NCBI RefSeq assembly: GCF_003387575.1
Contig: NZ_QUAB01000013.1
Location: 15,274 to 79,273, forward strand
Length of the DNA: 64,000 nucleotides
Source: Microbacterium bovistercoris
GTDB taxonomy: Bacteria; Actinomycetota; Actinomycetes; Actinomycetales; Microbacteriaceae
Direction: 5' to 3'
Below, piece after piece: positions 32,539 to 42,103 of the stretch. Position 1 is the stretch's first letter; every line of letters starts with the position of its first letter. The translations under genes were made by a program, and so were the position numbers. The notes below the pieces were generated by a model. It was given only the letters and a program-made list of their open reading frames with translations, was not told the origin of the DNA and ran no database searches.

Positions 32539-32985
32539 TCACCGCCTGGCACGTCGCGCGATCGCCTCCCCCAGTAGCACCAGCAGGATGCCGGCAGCTG
32601 CGCCCGCGGTGTTCGCGACGACATCCCAGACCGAGGCATCGCGCGGAAGCGCGATGAACTGCACGAGTTCAATCGCCGTTGCCCCCGCGAGCACGGCGAG
32701 AACCCACGCCCACCGCGGCACGCGCGACCAGATCAGTGCCGCAAGCGCAGCGGGCACCGCAAACAGCAGCATGTTCAGTCCGGCGTCGTACCACTCCAGA
32801 CCGACGAACGCAGGAGCACCGAGACTCTTCCCGAAGTAATAGAGCCACACGACGAACCGATTCAGCGCCCACCCGATCGGCAGGAAGACAACCGCGACTG
32901 CGCCCAGAAGGCAGACGCCGAGCAGGGACGCTAGCAGCGGATGCTGCTTGAGCTGCGCGCACGCGGAGGCGGCCTGGTCGGTCAT
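32539..32985 (-). CDS. VanZ-like family membrane protein
   Basis: This four-helix VanZ-like protein has 148 aa from the ATG at 32985; a GTG at 33015 would add ten residues. Motifs parallel the copy at 30.2 kb: LEWYDAGLNMLLFAVPAALAA and the C-terminal ASVWDVVANTAGAAAGILLV. The conserved acidic residue before the NxLLF helix is kept. It is encoded upstream of the large exported protein on the same strand. Its role in this locus is unknown. Confidence 0.78.
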   Translation of the reverse strand: MTDQAASACAQLKQHPLLASLLGVCLLGAVAVVFLPIGWALNRFVVWLYYFGKSLGAPAFVGLEWYDAGLNMLLFAVPAALAALIWSRVPRWAWVLAVLAGATAIELVQFIALPRDASVWDVVANTAGAAAGILLVLLGEAIARRARR

Positions 32986-33028
32986 GGGGACATTGTCGCA
33001 AGACTTCAGCGCCACTCAGTCGCGAACG

Positions 33029-34144
33029 TCAGTCGGGAACAGGATCAGATGCTACGGCCCGCGCCTTGCGGGCTGCCCACACATCCCGCATGCGGTCGAG
33101 CCAGTTTCGCAACATCCTGCTCAGCGTAACTTCACCGACGCGCCACACGACCCACGCCACCACAAGCGCGACGACCAGTGCGAGCAGCATAGCGACATCG
33201 CGGCCGACGTAGGGCCAGGTGAGCCGGATGACCAGATAGCCAACCAGCGAGTGTGTGAGGTACAGCGAGTAACTGACTTTGCCCAGCCATTGCACGGGCG
33301 CGATCGTAAGCGCGGGAACGCGCGGCACCGCCACGACGACAAGGAACAGCGCGCAGATGCCGGCGATGATCCCGGCGGCCAGCGCGGAATGCAGTAGATA
33401 CGCGTTCACGACGGCGATTGTCGCGGTCATGAGCGAGAGCCGGCTCACGCGGCCATCTCGCCGCGCCAACGAGGCCAAAGCGCCCGTCGCGAAGAGGGGT
33501 GCGAACTCGGCCAGTGTCATGTTGAGAACCAGTTTGACTGGCGTGGCGACACTTGCCGAAGCCAAGCCATGTGCGACCGGCATCACCCAGAACGAGATCA
33601 CCAGCCCGATGAATGACCAGCTGACTGCACCAATACGTACTTGACGATCGGTGAGCCGACATTGAGTAAGAACCAGCGCGAGGAAAAGCAGCACGTAGAA
33701 CTGCATTTCGACCGCCAGGGTCCAATACACATCATTGACGTTCGGGACAAGAAACCAACGCTGGATCATTGTCAGGTTCGCCGCAATGACAGGGGGAGAA
33801 AGCGGCACGAGCGGCATCGCGATAGACGCTCCGACGACTACGGCGATCAACAATGAGATCCAATAGGCCGGATAGAGCCTCGAAAGCCTCGAGCTCACGA
33901 AGTCGAACGGGACGCGAATCCGTCTCGCTGAGAATAGGATGACGAAACCGCTGATCAGGAAGAAGAGCTGAACTCCGTATCCGCCCCACCACGCGTCGAA
34001 GAACGAGTTCGGGTCCGATGGATAGGGTGCGTTGTACGAACCGGTGTAGTGCGATGCCACAACCGCGAGCGCCGCGAGACCACGCAAACCGTCGAGCTCG
34101 CGAAATCGGCCTCCGCCCGCCACAAGCATGCTACTTTTCCCCAT
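33029..34144 (-). CDS. Acyltransferase family 3 membrane protein
   Basis: This second acyltransferase-3 protein has about 371 aa and about ten helices. Hallmarks are FRELDGLRGLAALAVVASHY, GGYGVQLFFLISGFVILFSA and DVYWTLAVEMQFYVLLF. It probably acetylates or otherwise acylates a glycan residue. It differs from the 27.4-kb protein in sequence and is not a recent duplicate. ATGs at 34144 and 34129 are both plausible. The C-terminus is basic and cytoplasmic (RNWLDRMRDVWAARKARA). Confidence 0.85.
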   Translation of the reverse strand: MGKSSMLVAGGGRFRELDGLRGLAALAVVASHYTGSYNAPYPSDPNSFFDAWWGGYGVQLFFLISGFVILFSARRIRVPFDFVSSRLSRLYPAYWISLLIAVVVGASIAMPLVPLSPPVIAANLTMIQRWFLVPNVNDVYWTLAVEMQFYVLLFLALVLTQCRLTDRQVRIGAVSWSFIGLVISFWVMPVAHGLASASVATPVKLVLNMTLAEFAPLFATGALASLARRDGRVSRLSLMTATIAVVNAYLLHSALAAGIIAGICALFLVVVAVPRVPALTIAPVQWLGKVSYSLYLTHSLVGYLVIRLTWPYVGRDVAMLLALVVALVVAWVVWRVGEVTLSRMLRNWLDRMRDVWAARKARAVASDPVPD

Positions 34145-34429
34145 AAGAGCCCCCAAAGCCCATCGCCCCCAGGTACGGTCGGCACTCCCCGAGCGACCGA
34201 GACAGCGGTCCCATTCTAGCCGCCGGATCGAACTCACCACTGAGGTTGGACTTCCCCCGCATGGGATGGGTCAGGTTTCGTGCCGCCACTCGTGCCTGCT
34301 CTGTTCCAGCTTGACGAGGCGATCACTCCGGGTGTCATGACGCGATGGACAGGATCACCCACCGCGACCGCCATACATACTCGCAGTTGACCGGCACCCT
34401 GCGGGCTGGGCTTCTGGGAACATGTCTTT
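34145..34429. other. Intergenic region at the start of lower-GC segment
   Basis: This 285-base gap lies between divergent acyltransferase and glycosyltransferase genes. TTGACC at 34387-34392 is a possible -35 for the plus-strand gene, but no matching -10 is visible. No gene or RNA was recognised. Base composition begins to fall here. Confidence 0.3.
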
Positions 34430-35491
34430 ATGCGTCTCGTGTATGTGTCTCCTGGACCCCTCGATGCGAAAGCCGTCGAGGGACTCGAACAGTACGCCGC
34501 CACCTGGCCGGGAACGATCATCGCGCTGATCCCAGCTGGGCACGCCGTCGAAACTGAGCCGTCCGGCATTCATACGGTTCCGGCCAAGGTCGCCGACAGA
34601 CTTGATGCCGTTGCCAGCCTTGATCCTGACGTCGTCCTCGCATTGCATAGGCCTGAGAACATAGGCCTGACGCGCATCGCTCCAACTGTCCTCACCGCAG
34701 AGGTAACGAAGCGCATACGGACCGACCTACTTCGGGTCAGCGCACGGGGCGCCATCAACCACGCCAGGATCAAGGTAGGGCAGACACGCCTCGAACACAC
34801 GTACCGAAGCATGTCGCGGTCTGCCGCCGGGCTTCAGTGCAATGGGTACGCGGCATGGGATGCCTACGCAGGGCTCAACGCCAATCCCATGCGCTTCCGC
34901 GACCATCGAATTCGTGAGTCCGATCTCACTCTCGCAAGGGAGCGATCTACATGGGATGGGCGCCGACCTCTGCGCGTCGTCTTCTCCGGGCGAGTAACAG
35001 CCATCAAAGGGCCCCGGACAGTCCTTGCGGTTGCTGCGCTTCTCCCCAATGTTGAGTTCGTGATCCTCGGCGAAGGCGATCAGAAGGATGAGCTAGCCGC
35101 AGTTGCCCCCTCCAACGTTCTTTTTGAGAGCTTTCTGCCGTTCGCGGAGTGGACGTCCTATATGCGCGAACACGCCGATCTAGCTTTGTTACCACACCCG
35201 CAAGGCGATCCCTCCTGCACGTACTACGAGGCGCTGGGATGCGGCGTACCGGTGATCGGCCTTCCGAACACGACCTGGGCACAACTCGCTAATGCCGAGG
35301 GGCTCGGATGGGCCGAGCCTGATGCCCGGTCTTTGGCAACACGCATTCAAGTTCTCCGTCCGGAGGATCTACATCGTGTGCGACAACGCGCTCTCGCCAC
35401 GCTCGAACCCTTCGAGCGCGTCGCGGCGCGCAGAGTTTCGCACCTCGTTGAAGTCGCTTCGAGTAGCACGCGAATAGCGAAACGCCCATGA
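34430..35491 (+). CDS. Glycosyltransferase (GT-B, family 4-like)
   Basis: This 353-aa GT-B protein has a donor domain with RVVFSGRVTAIKGPRTVLAV, EFVILGEGDQKDEL and GDPSCTYYEALGCGVPVIGL, which places the family's E near the Tyr-Tyr-Glu. The N-terminal domain is shorter than usual (MRLVYVSPGPLDAKAVEGL). Codon use is less GC-rich than in neighbouring genes (many CGA, AAT, GTT), a sign of more recent acquisition. It is followed after 57 bases by a GT11 gene on the same strand. Confidence 0.8.
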   Translation: MRLVYVSPGPLDAKAVEGLEQYAATWPGTIIALIPAGHAVETEPSGIHTVPAKVADRLDAVASLDPDVVLALHRPENIGLTRIAPTVLTAEVTKRIRTDLLRVSARGAINHARIKVGQTRLEHTYRSMSRSAAGLQCNGYAAWDAYAGLNANPMRFRDHRIRESDLTLARERSTWDGRRPLRVVFSGRVTAIKGPRTVLAVAALLPNVEFVILGEGDQKDELAAVAPSNVLFESFLPFAEWTSYMREHADLALLPHPQGDPSCTYYEALGCGVPVIGLPNTTWAQLANAEGLGWAEPDARSLATRIQVLRPEDLHRVRQRALATLEPFERVAARRVSHLVEVASSSTRIAKRP

Positions 35492-35548
35492 GCAAAGAAA
35501 ACGCAGACCCTGGGATGCCGTTGGCTCCCCGCAACGGAAAGGCACACA

Positions 35549-36412
35549 GTGACGCATCCCAGCGTTGCCAAGATTAAGTCCACAATATACGCGACCGTTA
35601 GACGTGGGCCCCGCGAAATTCTTTGGACACCGGATGCGATACGTGGAGGGAATTTGCTCTATTACTGGCTCCACGCATTCGCCCAGAGATCGCGGGGAAT
35701 TGACTGCCTCTCGCTCGAAGTCGCACATTCGGCGGAGTGGATCGACTACTTCCCCACCATGGCGTCTCTAAACGTCAAACGTTCAGAAGTTCGCCTCGCC
35801 GATCGCCGGGTAGTTCCCGGCCCGCTTCAAACCTTCGGCATGGATTTTACATCCGCCGAACTCGACGCCTTCATCGAGCTGCACTTACTCGACTCCCGAA
35901 GCATGCTGACGCAAATGACTTCTCCGCTCCAAGGTCTGTATGATCTCACGATCAACGTTCGACGTGGCGACTATTACTCCGTTCCCAAATGGCGAGGCGA
36001 ATACTCCTTCGACGTCGTTGAGTACGTCCGTTCTGCCTTGGAACAAGTGTCTGCCCAGCGGCCCATCGATCGGATTCACGTGGTAAGCGACGACCCTGAA
36101 TGGTGCCGCATCAAACTTGGATGGTTGGGTGATGTGGCTCCCGTTTCCAGTCCGCCTGATAACGGGACGCCACTGGACCATCTGGCTGCGTTGACCGCAT
36201 CGCCCCGTTTGATTCTCGCCAACTCGACGTTCTCCTATTGGGGCGGATACCTCTCCGAATGGCTACATCGCGGAGGCGAACAACCCCACCCCAAATCTGA
36301 GATCTGGGCACCCGCGTTCCATAACCGGTTCTTCCCGGATGGCGGCAGAGCCACACAGCTCCATCCGAATTGGCATGTGATCGAAAACATCCCTGGCGGC
36401 TGGGATGGTTAG
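35549..36412 (+). CDS. Alpha-1,2-fucosyltransferase-like glycosyltransferase (GT11)
   Basis: This 287-aa GT11 protein shows GGNLLYYWLHAFAQRSRG, the donor motif LTINVRRGDYYSVP, HVVSDDPEWCRIKLGWL and LANSTFSYWGGYLSEWL. It is the same length as the GT11 protein at 16.8 kb and aligns with it throughout, but is clearly diverged and much lower in GC. That argues for separate acquisition rather than local duplication. Start is GTG at 35549 after GGAAAGG. It overlaps the convergent GT2 gene by 4 bases. Confidence 0.87.
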   Translation: MTHPSVAKIKSTIYATVRRGPREILWTPDAIRGGNLLYYWLHAFAQRSRGIDCLSLEVAHSAEWIDYFPTMASLNVKRSEVRLADRRVVPGPLQTFGMDFTSAELDAFIELHLLDSRSMLTQMTSPLQGLYDLTINVRRGDYYSVPKWRGEYSFDVVEYVRSALEQVSAQRPIDRIHVVSDDPEWCRIKLGWLGDVAPVSSPPDNGTPLDHLAALTASPRLILANSTFSYWGGYLSEWLHRGGEQPHPKSEIWAPAFHNRFFPDGGRATQLHPNWHVIENIPGGWDG

Positions 36413-37326
36413 CGGCCTATCGCCGTGCGGGCCAGATGATATAGGTATGCGGGAACCGATCCAGCGCCGCGTCGAGCAGAGTGCATCAACTCGAGTTTCT
36501 GACTTGTCGACATGTCAGTGTTCGCCGCCCGCTTGGCAAGCTCCCACCGGGCGCTGGCCACTCGTCGGCCTAGCCCATCTTCCGTTATGGGGAAATTCCT
36601 CAGTGCGGCGTCGTGCGCAAGAATGAAGCGGGGACTCGTGGACACGAAGCCGACGGCCCCGAGTGATGTGCCCAGCCGTCGTACGGCGACCGCCGGCTCC
36701 TCGAGCGCCTCGAATGACCATCCCCCGGCCGCTGCCCTCGTCAGGAGTTCATAGTCCTCAAAGAAGATCCTCTCGTCGTACCCGCCGAGACTCCGCAGGG
36801 CGTCCGTGCGCATCATTATGGATGCCGCTGGGATCCAGTTTGCCTCGAACAAGCGCTCCAACAGACTCTCGGGGCGATTGAAATCTGGCGGCCAGGGATA
36901 CTCGATGCGGGATGTCTCGAAGAGCACGTTTGATTCGTCGTCAATGACAACCGCATCGGTGTAGGAAAGCTCCGCTCCAGTCCTTCTCATCAACTCGATC
37001 TGGCGTTCCAACCTCCCTGGAAGCATCAGGTCATCCGCAGCGATGTATGTGACGAACTCCGTGCGAACATGCTCCAGCATGGCGTTCAGGGTGGGGGTCA
37101 ACCCTCGATTATGCGCGTTCGGATAGAACTCGAGAAAGCCGTCAAAGCGCTCGCCATAAGTCTGCACGACGGTGCGTGTGTCGTCCGTTGACGCGTCGTC
37201 GGCGACAAGGACTGCCTGAGGCGCCAGCGACTGCTCGCGAATGCTATCAAGACATTCAACGAAGAATCGGGCGTGGTTGTATCCGACCACGATGACCGTG
37301 GTGTCTGAACTGCGCAACCCCTGCAT
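36409..37326 (-). CDS. Glycosyltransferase family 2
   Basis: This 305-aa GT-A glycosyltransferase has TVIVVGYNHARFFVECLDSI, VLVADDASTDDTR, the metal motif YIAADDLMLPGRLERQIE and FEDYELLTRAAAGG. It is the last gene of a minus-strand run that begins with the BY-kinase at 49.5 kb. The ATG at 37326 has AGAGGAG directly upstream, and the gap to the previous gene is 5 bases. Base composition is intermediate. Confidence 0.9.
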   Translation of the reverse strand: MQGLRSSDTTVIVVGYNHARFFVECLDSIREQSLAPQAVLVADDASTDDTRTVVQTYGERFDGFLEFYPNAHNRGLTPTLNAMLEHVRTEFVTYIAADDLMLPGRLERQIELMRRTGAELSYTDAVVIDDESNVLFETSRIEYPWPPDFNRPESLLERLFEANWIPAASIMMRTDALRSLGGYDERIFFEDYELLTRAAAGGWSFEALEEPAVAVRRLGTSLGAVGFVSTSPRFILAHDAALRNFPITEDGLGRRVASARWELAKRAANTDMSTSQKLELMHSARRGAGSVPAYLYHLARTAIGR

Positions 37327-37331
37327 CTCCT

Positions 37332-38285
37332 CTACGGATCGAGTCGACTAGTGAGCCCAACGCCGAGTCGCGGCGGAGGGAGGCGTCGAAGATAGCGATA
37401 ACGAAACGTGCCAATCGTGAATCCGAGCGCAGATGCCATCCGCTCAGACAGCCCAGACCAGTCTCGTGTCCTGGGGATCACCGTCATTCTGAGCATTGCG
37501 GCGAACGCACGCGCTAGGGCAATCCACCACACAGGATATGGCGATTCCGACCACAGCCCGTACCGACTTGCCAAGAGCGAGTGTGCGACAGCCGCCTGGT
37601 ACTGCTGTCGTCTGCGTGCGCTTGACGACGTACGAATGCGGTAGGCAATACGCACGCTAGGAGCGATAGGGATGCGCCGTCCACGCAAGCGTGCTCGGAC
37701 AGCGAGATCGTTGTCTTCCCCTGCTGTCGGGAGCGACTGATCGAACCCGCCGAGGCGCCTGTACACCTCAGCCTTCACCCCAAAGTTGCCGCCCATGAGG
37801 ATCGGGAAAGCCCCGTCCTGATCGTCAACGAGTTCTTCCCACACAGAAGAATCACCGATGCGTTGCCTCAGGCTTTCCACGTCACTGCCGAACTCTGTGT
37901 CGTCGACAGGCAGCGCGGCCCCGCTCCAGAGTTCAGACCGCTGGAACGCACGCGCCCCATGATCGATCCACGTCGCAGATACGACATCGTCTGCGTCGCA
38001 GAACATCAGTCTGGACGAACGCGCAGCGTCAGCTCCCACGTTTCGCGCATAAGACGCCCCACTCTCCTCGAAGGCGTCGACAACTCGCAATTGTGGCAGA
38101 CGCGCCTTCCAGTCCAACGCAACACGACGGAGCCCGTCGCCGGATCTATTGTCGCTGAGAATGACCTCAAAACTCACTCGGGTGCGCTGGGTCGCAAGCG
38201 ATTCCAGCAGCAGCGGAAGGGTTGATGTCGCATTCTTGCAGGGCACAATCACGCTGATGTCATGCGGTCCGCTTTCAGCCATCAC
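37332..38285 (-). CDS. Glycosyltransferase family 2
   Basis: This 317-aa GT-A glycosyltransferase reads DISVIVPCKNATSTLPLLLE, FEVILSDNRSGDG and MFCDADDVVSATWIDHG (DADD metal motif), with AGEDNDLAVRARLRG as the ED-type catalytic region. Translation starts at GTG 38285 or ATG 38282, overlapping the ABC transporter stop. C-terminal hydrophobic stretches (YPVWWIALARAFAAMLRM) suggest membrane contact. Confidence 0.9.
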   Translation of the reverse strand: MMAESGPHDISVIVPCKNATSTLPLLLESLATQRTRVSFEVILSDNRSGDGLRRVALDWKARLPQLRVVDAFEESGASYARNVGADAARSSRLMFCDADDVVSATWIDHGARAFQRSELWSGAALPVDDTEFGSDVESLRQRIGDSSVWEELVDDQDGAFPILMGGNFGVKAEVYRRLGGFDQSLPTAGEDNDLAVRARLRGRRIPIAPSVRIAYRIRTSSSARRRQQYQAAVAHSLLASRYGLWSESPYPVWWIALARAFAAMLRMTVIPRTRDWSGLSERMASALGFTIGTFRYRYLRRLPPPRLGVGLTSRLDP

Positions 38286-40093
38286 GTCAACTCACCGAGC
38301 TCAACGAGACGCGCGAACGCCGGCGTCGACTCTCGTACCTGCGCGAAAGTTCCTTCGTCGACGACGCCGCCCTCGGCCAAGAACACGAGCTTGTCCGCGT
38401 CGCGCACCGTCGAAAGCCGGTGTGCGACAATGATCACCGTCATGCTGCCGCGAAGATTCCTGAGCGTTGAAGCGATCTCGTGCTCCGTCTCGTTGTCCAA
38501 AGCCGACGTCGCCTCGTCAAGCACCAATATCGACGGTCGGCGGTAAAGCGCACGCGCAAGACCAATGCGCTGCCGCTGCCCACCCGACAACCGAACGCCC
38601 CTCTCACCGACCACCGTGTCGAGGCCAGCGGCAAGGTCATGAACGAAGTTCTCCAATTGCGCCAGCCGGATCGCTTCGCGGACCCGCTGAGGATCAATGT
38701 CTTCGCGTTTCACCCCGAACGCGATGTTCGCTTCGAGGCTGGCGTTCAGAAGGAACACGTCCTGCGGCACCACCCCGAGTCCGTCGTACCACCCCGCTAG
38801 ATCGTCCGTAATGAGCCGCCCTCCACAACGGATCTCACCAGAAGTCGGTTCTAGCAGTCCAAGGACAAGGTCCAGCAGAGTACTCTTGCCCGCCCCACTC
38901 GACCCGACGAATGCCGTGGTCGAGTTCTCCTCAATGGTCATCGAGATACCGCGGAGGATCTCATCGTCCGCGTCGGGGTAGCGGAAATGGATCCGGTCGA
39001 TGTCGATATTGCCCTGGAAGGGCATGGCCGTTGTCACCTTGTTGGAGTAGCGCGGCTGTTCGTCGAGCGCTCCTGCGGTATCGACGACGATATGGAGCCC
39101 GACCTGCCCGCTACGAATGATTGCGAAGGTCGCAGAGACCCGATTGAGGGTCGGAAGAGCGCGGAGCGATGCTGCTGCGAAAAGGCCCAGGACGGTCAGT
39201 GCTTCGGAAACGGGCGCCGTGCTGAATAGGACTGCTGAGATGCCCATGATCGCGATGATGAACCCGATCTCCAGCAAGTACTTCGGAATCTCCGAGACGA
39301 TCGAGAGAACGCGCCACCCGTGTGCTGACCGCCGCTTGGCAGACGCAAAGCCATCGACGAACATGTCGGCGCTGGATGTGAGCCGTGCATCACGGAAGGC
39401 ATCGAGCGCGGGAAGCAGGAACTGCCAAGTCTGCAGCGCGGCCTCCGCAAGTTCTTCGCCGACCTGCGCCTGCCGACGGCGAAGGGCCAGTTGAACCCCG
39501 CCGACAAGCACGGCAAAGAACGCAGCCGCCATCAGCGTTGCCCCCGGTGCAACGATCATCAGGATGGCTACGACCGCGACGAGCATCATGAGATCTGAGA
39601 GAAGTCCGATGACGCCAAGGAGCACGGTGGAGGCCTGCGCGGTGGCATCGTTGACATTTCGATAAGTTTCCGAGAGTTCGCGTGTCCGGTGCAGGGCGTA
39701 CGGCGACGCAACGTATCGACGCAGAAGCTCGGTCGCTGCGTCAGCCGACACTCGCGTGGTGCGGCCCAACAGCCACCATCGAAAGACAATTGTGAACGCA
39801 CTCTTCATTACGAAGAGCAGCCCGATGAGGCCCGCGACCGCCGGGACGAGAGCGGAAATCTCGGTCGTTCCGGTGACTGCGGACACGGCCCTGATCACGC
39901 TGCTGTCGGGATTCGAACCAGTCAGGAGTTCCATGAGCGGCAGCATGGCCGCAACTCCCAGGGTGTCTAGACCGGCGAGCACGACAGAGCCACCGACGGC
40001 CATGATGATCCAACCCGGGGAGTCCATATCCGCCACCCGGAGCAACGCCCGAAGTTCCACCGCCAATGCTCGTCGCGCGCGCCTCTCGGCCAT
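38282..40093 (-). CDS. ABC transporter, PglK-like flippase (second copy)
   Basis: This 603-aa fused membrane/ATPase half-transporter is paralogous to the 14.1-kb gene. The membrane domain covers residues 1-330. The ATPase has GSSGAGKST, VVPQDVFLL, RLSGGQRQR, ILVLDEATSALD and AHRLS. Shared segments such as LSETYRNVNDATAQAS show common origin with the first copy, with substantial divergence. It likely flips the lipid-linked unit assembled by the surrounding glycosyltransferases. The start ATG at 40093 shares one base with the upstream stop (TGATG). Confidence 0.9.
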   Translation of the reverse strand: MAERRARRALAVELRALLRVADMDSPGWIIMAVGGSVVLAGLDTLGVAAMLPLMELLTGSNPDSSVIRAVSAVTGTTEISALVPAVAGLIGLLFVMKSAFTIVFRWWLLGRTTRVSADAATELLRRYVASPYALHRTRELSETYRNVNDATAQASTVLLGVIGLLSDLMMLVAVVAILMIVAPGATLMAAAFFAVLVGGVQLALRRRQAQVGEELAEAALQTWQFLLPALDAFRDARLTSSADMFVDGFASAKRRSAHGWRVLSIVSEIPKYLLEIGFIIAIMGISAVLFSTAPVSEALTVLGLFAAASLRALPTLNRVSATFAIIRSGQVGLHIVVDTAGALDEQPRYSNKVTTAMPFQGNIDIDRIHFRYPDADDEILRGISMTIEENSTTAFVGSSGAGKSTLLDLVLGLLEPTSGEIRCGGRLITDDLAGWYDGLGVVPQDVFLLNASLEANIAFGVKREDIDPQRVREAIRLAQLENFVHDLAAGLDTVVGERGVRLSGGQRQRIGLARALYRRPSILVLDEATSALDNETEHEIASTLRNLRGSMTVIIVAHRLSTVRDADKLVFLAEGGVVDEGTFAQVRESTPAFARLVELGELT

Positions 40094-41139
40094 CAGACTT
40101 CCTCCATCCGCAGGGCCAATCGCTCATTCATGGTCGCCGTCGAATCGAGGCTCTCCGTCTCCGGCGAACTGCGAATGACCGCGGCGGCGATAAAATCCGC
40201 AGACGCTTCGAACGGTACGAGGGCATTCGAACTCACAATCTCTCGATTCCCACCGACGTCGGATGCCACGATGCGCAGCCCTCGCATCGCCGCATCCATG
40301 AGCGTGTATGAGCAGTTCTCCCAAACCGACAACTGCACGACAACATCCGCGTCCGCCATCGCCGCCTCCGCGTCTACGAAGCCGGGGAACCGCACATGGT
40401 CGAGAACTCCACCTGCCCTCGCCAGGTCCACAAGCTCGGACCGAAGCGGACCCTCACCGGCGATCGTCAGTATCGCCTCCGGGTACTCAGCTCGGATCGC
40501 CGAGAACGCCGCGATCAGCTTGTCTATCCGCTTCTCCGGCGCCAGACGTGACAGCGACAGGATACGCATGCCCGCGGTCGATTCCGGCGTCCGCGGAGTG
40601 ACACCGAGAGGCAGATCGACACCGTTGCGGATGACCGTGATCGGCTGCCGCACGCGCCACTTTGCGATCATCGCGTCACGGGTAGCCTGCGAGACCGCGA
40701 TCACGCCGTCGAAGCGCAAGAAGCGCAGCCGATGCACGAGTGCCATCACCTTCGCCTGCACGGATGACCGGTGGTACAAGCCGTCATCGCCGGCGATGCC
40801 GTGCTCGGTCGTGAATCGACGCGTCTCCTTTGGCTGCCGGCTCCACGCATTGATGATGTCAGCGTATGCGAGATGGGAATGCACGATGTCGGGGCGTAGC
40901 GCCCGCACCGCGCGGGTAAGCGTTCTGCGGGATTCCAGAGCACCAGCGCTCGGCCCGAATGGTCCGGTCAGTACCGCCGAGCCCTGCTCGCGTAGCTTGT
41001 CCGCAAGTGCACCTTCTGGACACAGTACGGTAACCCACCACCCGGGGATTCCGACGCGAGTCACGTCGAGCACGTGGCGCGCGACTCCGCCGAGCTCCGC
41101 GACCGGGACCAGCCACAGCGCGTGCGAGCGCTTAGACAT
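40093..41139 (-). CDS. Glycosyltransferase family 4
   Basis: This 348-aa GT-B glycosyltransferase has LWLVPVAELGGVARHVLDV, GVIAVSQATRDAM, VIRNGVDLPLG, LSRLAPEKRIDKLIAAFSA and WENCSYTLMDAAMRGLRIVA, where the first Glu of the E-x7-E motif appears as Ser/Tyr and the second as Asp. It overlaps the upstream GT2 gene by 8 bases. Codon use returns to high GC. Confidence 0.88.
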   Translation of the reverse strand: MSKRSHALWLVPVAELGGVARHVLDVTRVGIPGWWVTVLCPEGALADKLREQGSAVLTGPFGPSAGALESRRTLTRAVRALRPDIVHSHLAYADIINAWSRQPKETRRFTTEHGIAGDDGLYHRSSVQAKVMALVHRLRFLRFDGVIAVSQATRDAMIAKWRVRQPITVIRNGVDLPLGVTPRTPESTAGMRILSLSRLAPEKRIDKLIAAFSAIRAEYPEAILTIAGEGPLRSELVDLARAGGVLDHVRFPGFVDAEAAMADADVVVQLSVWENCSYTLMDAAMRGLRIVASDVGGNREIVSSNALVPFEASADFIAAAVIRSSPETESLDSTATMNERLALRMEEV

Positions 41140-42103
41140 CAGCGCTCACCTGCTCAGGATGCATCTCTCCGGAGCGTGCGGCTGACTCCACCAACCACGA
41201 CACACGTTTCTCGGCAGCCCAGCGCGGCATCCTATCCAGCGTCGCGTCGGCTTTGCGTGCCCTCGCGCGCAACTGCGACAGTCCGTCACGCTCAGCGGTC
41301 CGGTCGATGAGTCTGCCCCACCAACCATGATCCGGCGCCCTTTCCCCGAACACCTGCGAACCGTGCTTCCCAACGAACGTTCTCCGTGCCGCTCCGGAGT
41401 GGAACGCACGCTCTATACGGATCTCGGTCGTCACCGCGGCGATGTGGTGCAGGGTCTCCAATTCCGGCGCGAGAATAACCTCCGCGCCGAACACCTGCAG
41501 GCGATACCCCCAGTCGACATCTTCCCACCCGTACGCCCGGTAGTCTTCGTCGTAGTCGCCGACCCGGTCGTACGTCTCGCGGGTCACCGACACATTGCCC
41601 GCCCAGTATCGCCACGTTGCCGTCGCAGCGTATGCCTCTTCACGGAACCGCCGGTCACGCGCACGACCGTACGCGCGAGCGTACGCAGTATCCGGATAGA
41701 CATTTCGGTAAAGCCCGATCACACCGACCGCGGTCGATGACTCATGGCGTGCGATGTGGGATGCGACGTAATCCGGAGCAGGCCGCAGATCGTCATCGCA
41801 CCGGATCAGCACCTGTCCGCGGGCGGCTGCGAATCCGGCGTTGAGCGCCGCAGAGCGTCCGCGGTTCTCGTCGAAGACGATCGACCGCACTGGGAGTTCC
41901 GCTGCGGCAGCGTCCACCACACCGGCGGACGAATCGATATCGCCGTCGAGTACGACGATCGCCTCCCAGTCGGTCGTTGTCTGACGCCCCAGCGCGTGGA
42001 ACAGGTGAGGAAGACGGTCGACTCCGCCTCTGGATGGGATAACGAGGCTCGCGACGGGACGTTCCGTCCCGCTTCGCTCGCTCAACGACCCGCCCGGCGT
42101 CAC
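41132..42103 (-). CDS. Glycosyltransferase family 2, repeat-derived N-terminus
   Basis: This 323-aa GT-A glycosyltransferase has VASLVIPSRGGVDRLPHLF, IVVLDGDIDSSAG, the DDD-type metal motif VLIRCDDDLRPAPDY and GWEDVDWGYRLQVFG as the catalytic base region. The GTG start at 42103 overlaps the NeuB-fusion stop (GTGA). The first codons (TPGGSLSERSGTERP) are encoded by a dispersed repeat at 42066-42090, so the leader and possibly the start site were shaped by repeat insertion. Its place right after the nonulosonate genes makes it a candidate for the same branch. Confidence 0.88.
   Translation of the reverse strand: MTPGGSLSERSGTERPVASLVIPSRGGVDRLPHLFHALGRQTTTDWEAIVVLDGDIDSSAGVVDAAAAELPVRSIVFDENRGRSAALNAGFAAARGQVLIRCDDDLRPAPDYVASHIARHESSTAVGVIGLYRNVYPDTAYARAYGRARDRRFREEAYAATATWRYWAGNVSVTRETYDRVGDYDEDYRAYGWEDVDWGYRLQVFGAEVILAPELETLHHIAAVTTEIRIERAFHSGAARRTFVGKHGSQVFGERAPDHGWWGRLIDRTAERDGLSQLRARARKADATLDRMPRWAAEKRVSWLVESAARSGEMHPEQVSADV
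42066..42090. repeat. Dispersed GAGCGAGACGAAG-family repeat at a gene start
   Basis: GCTTCGCTCGCTCAACGACC matches the core of the elements at 51989-52097. It lies 10 bases inside the GT2 gene and next to the NeuB-fusion stop, and is translated as SLSERSG. Confidence 0.7.
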
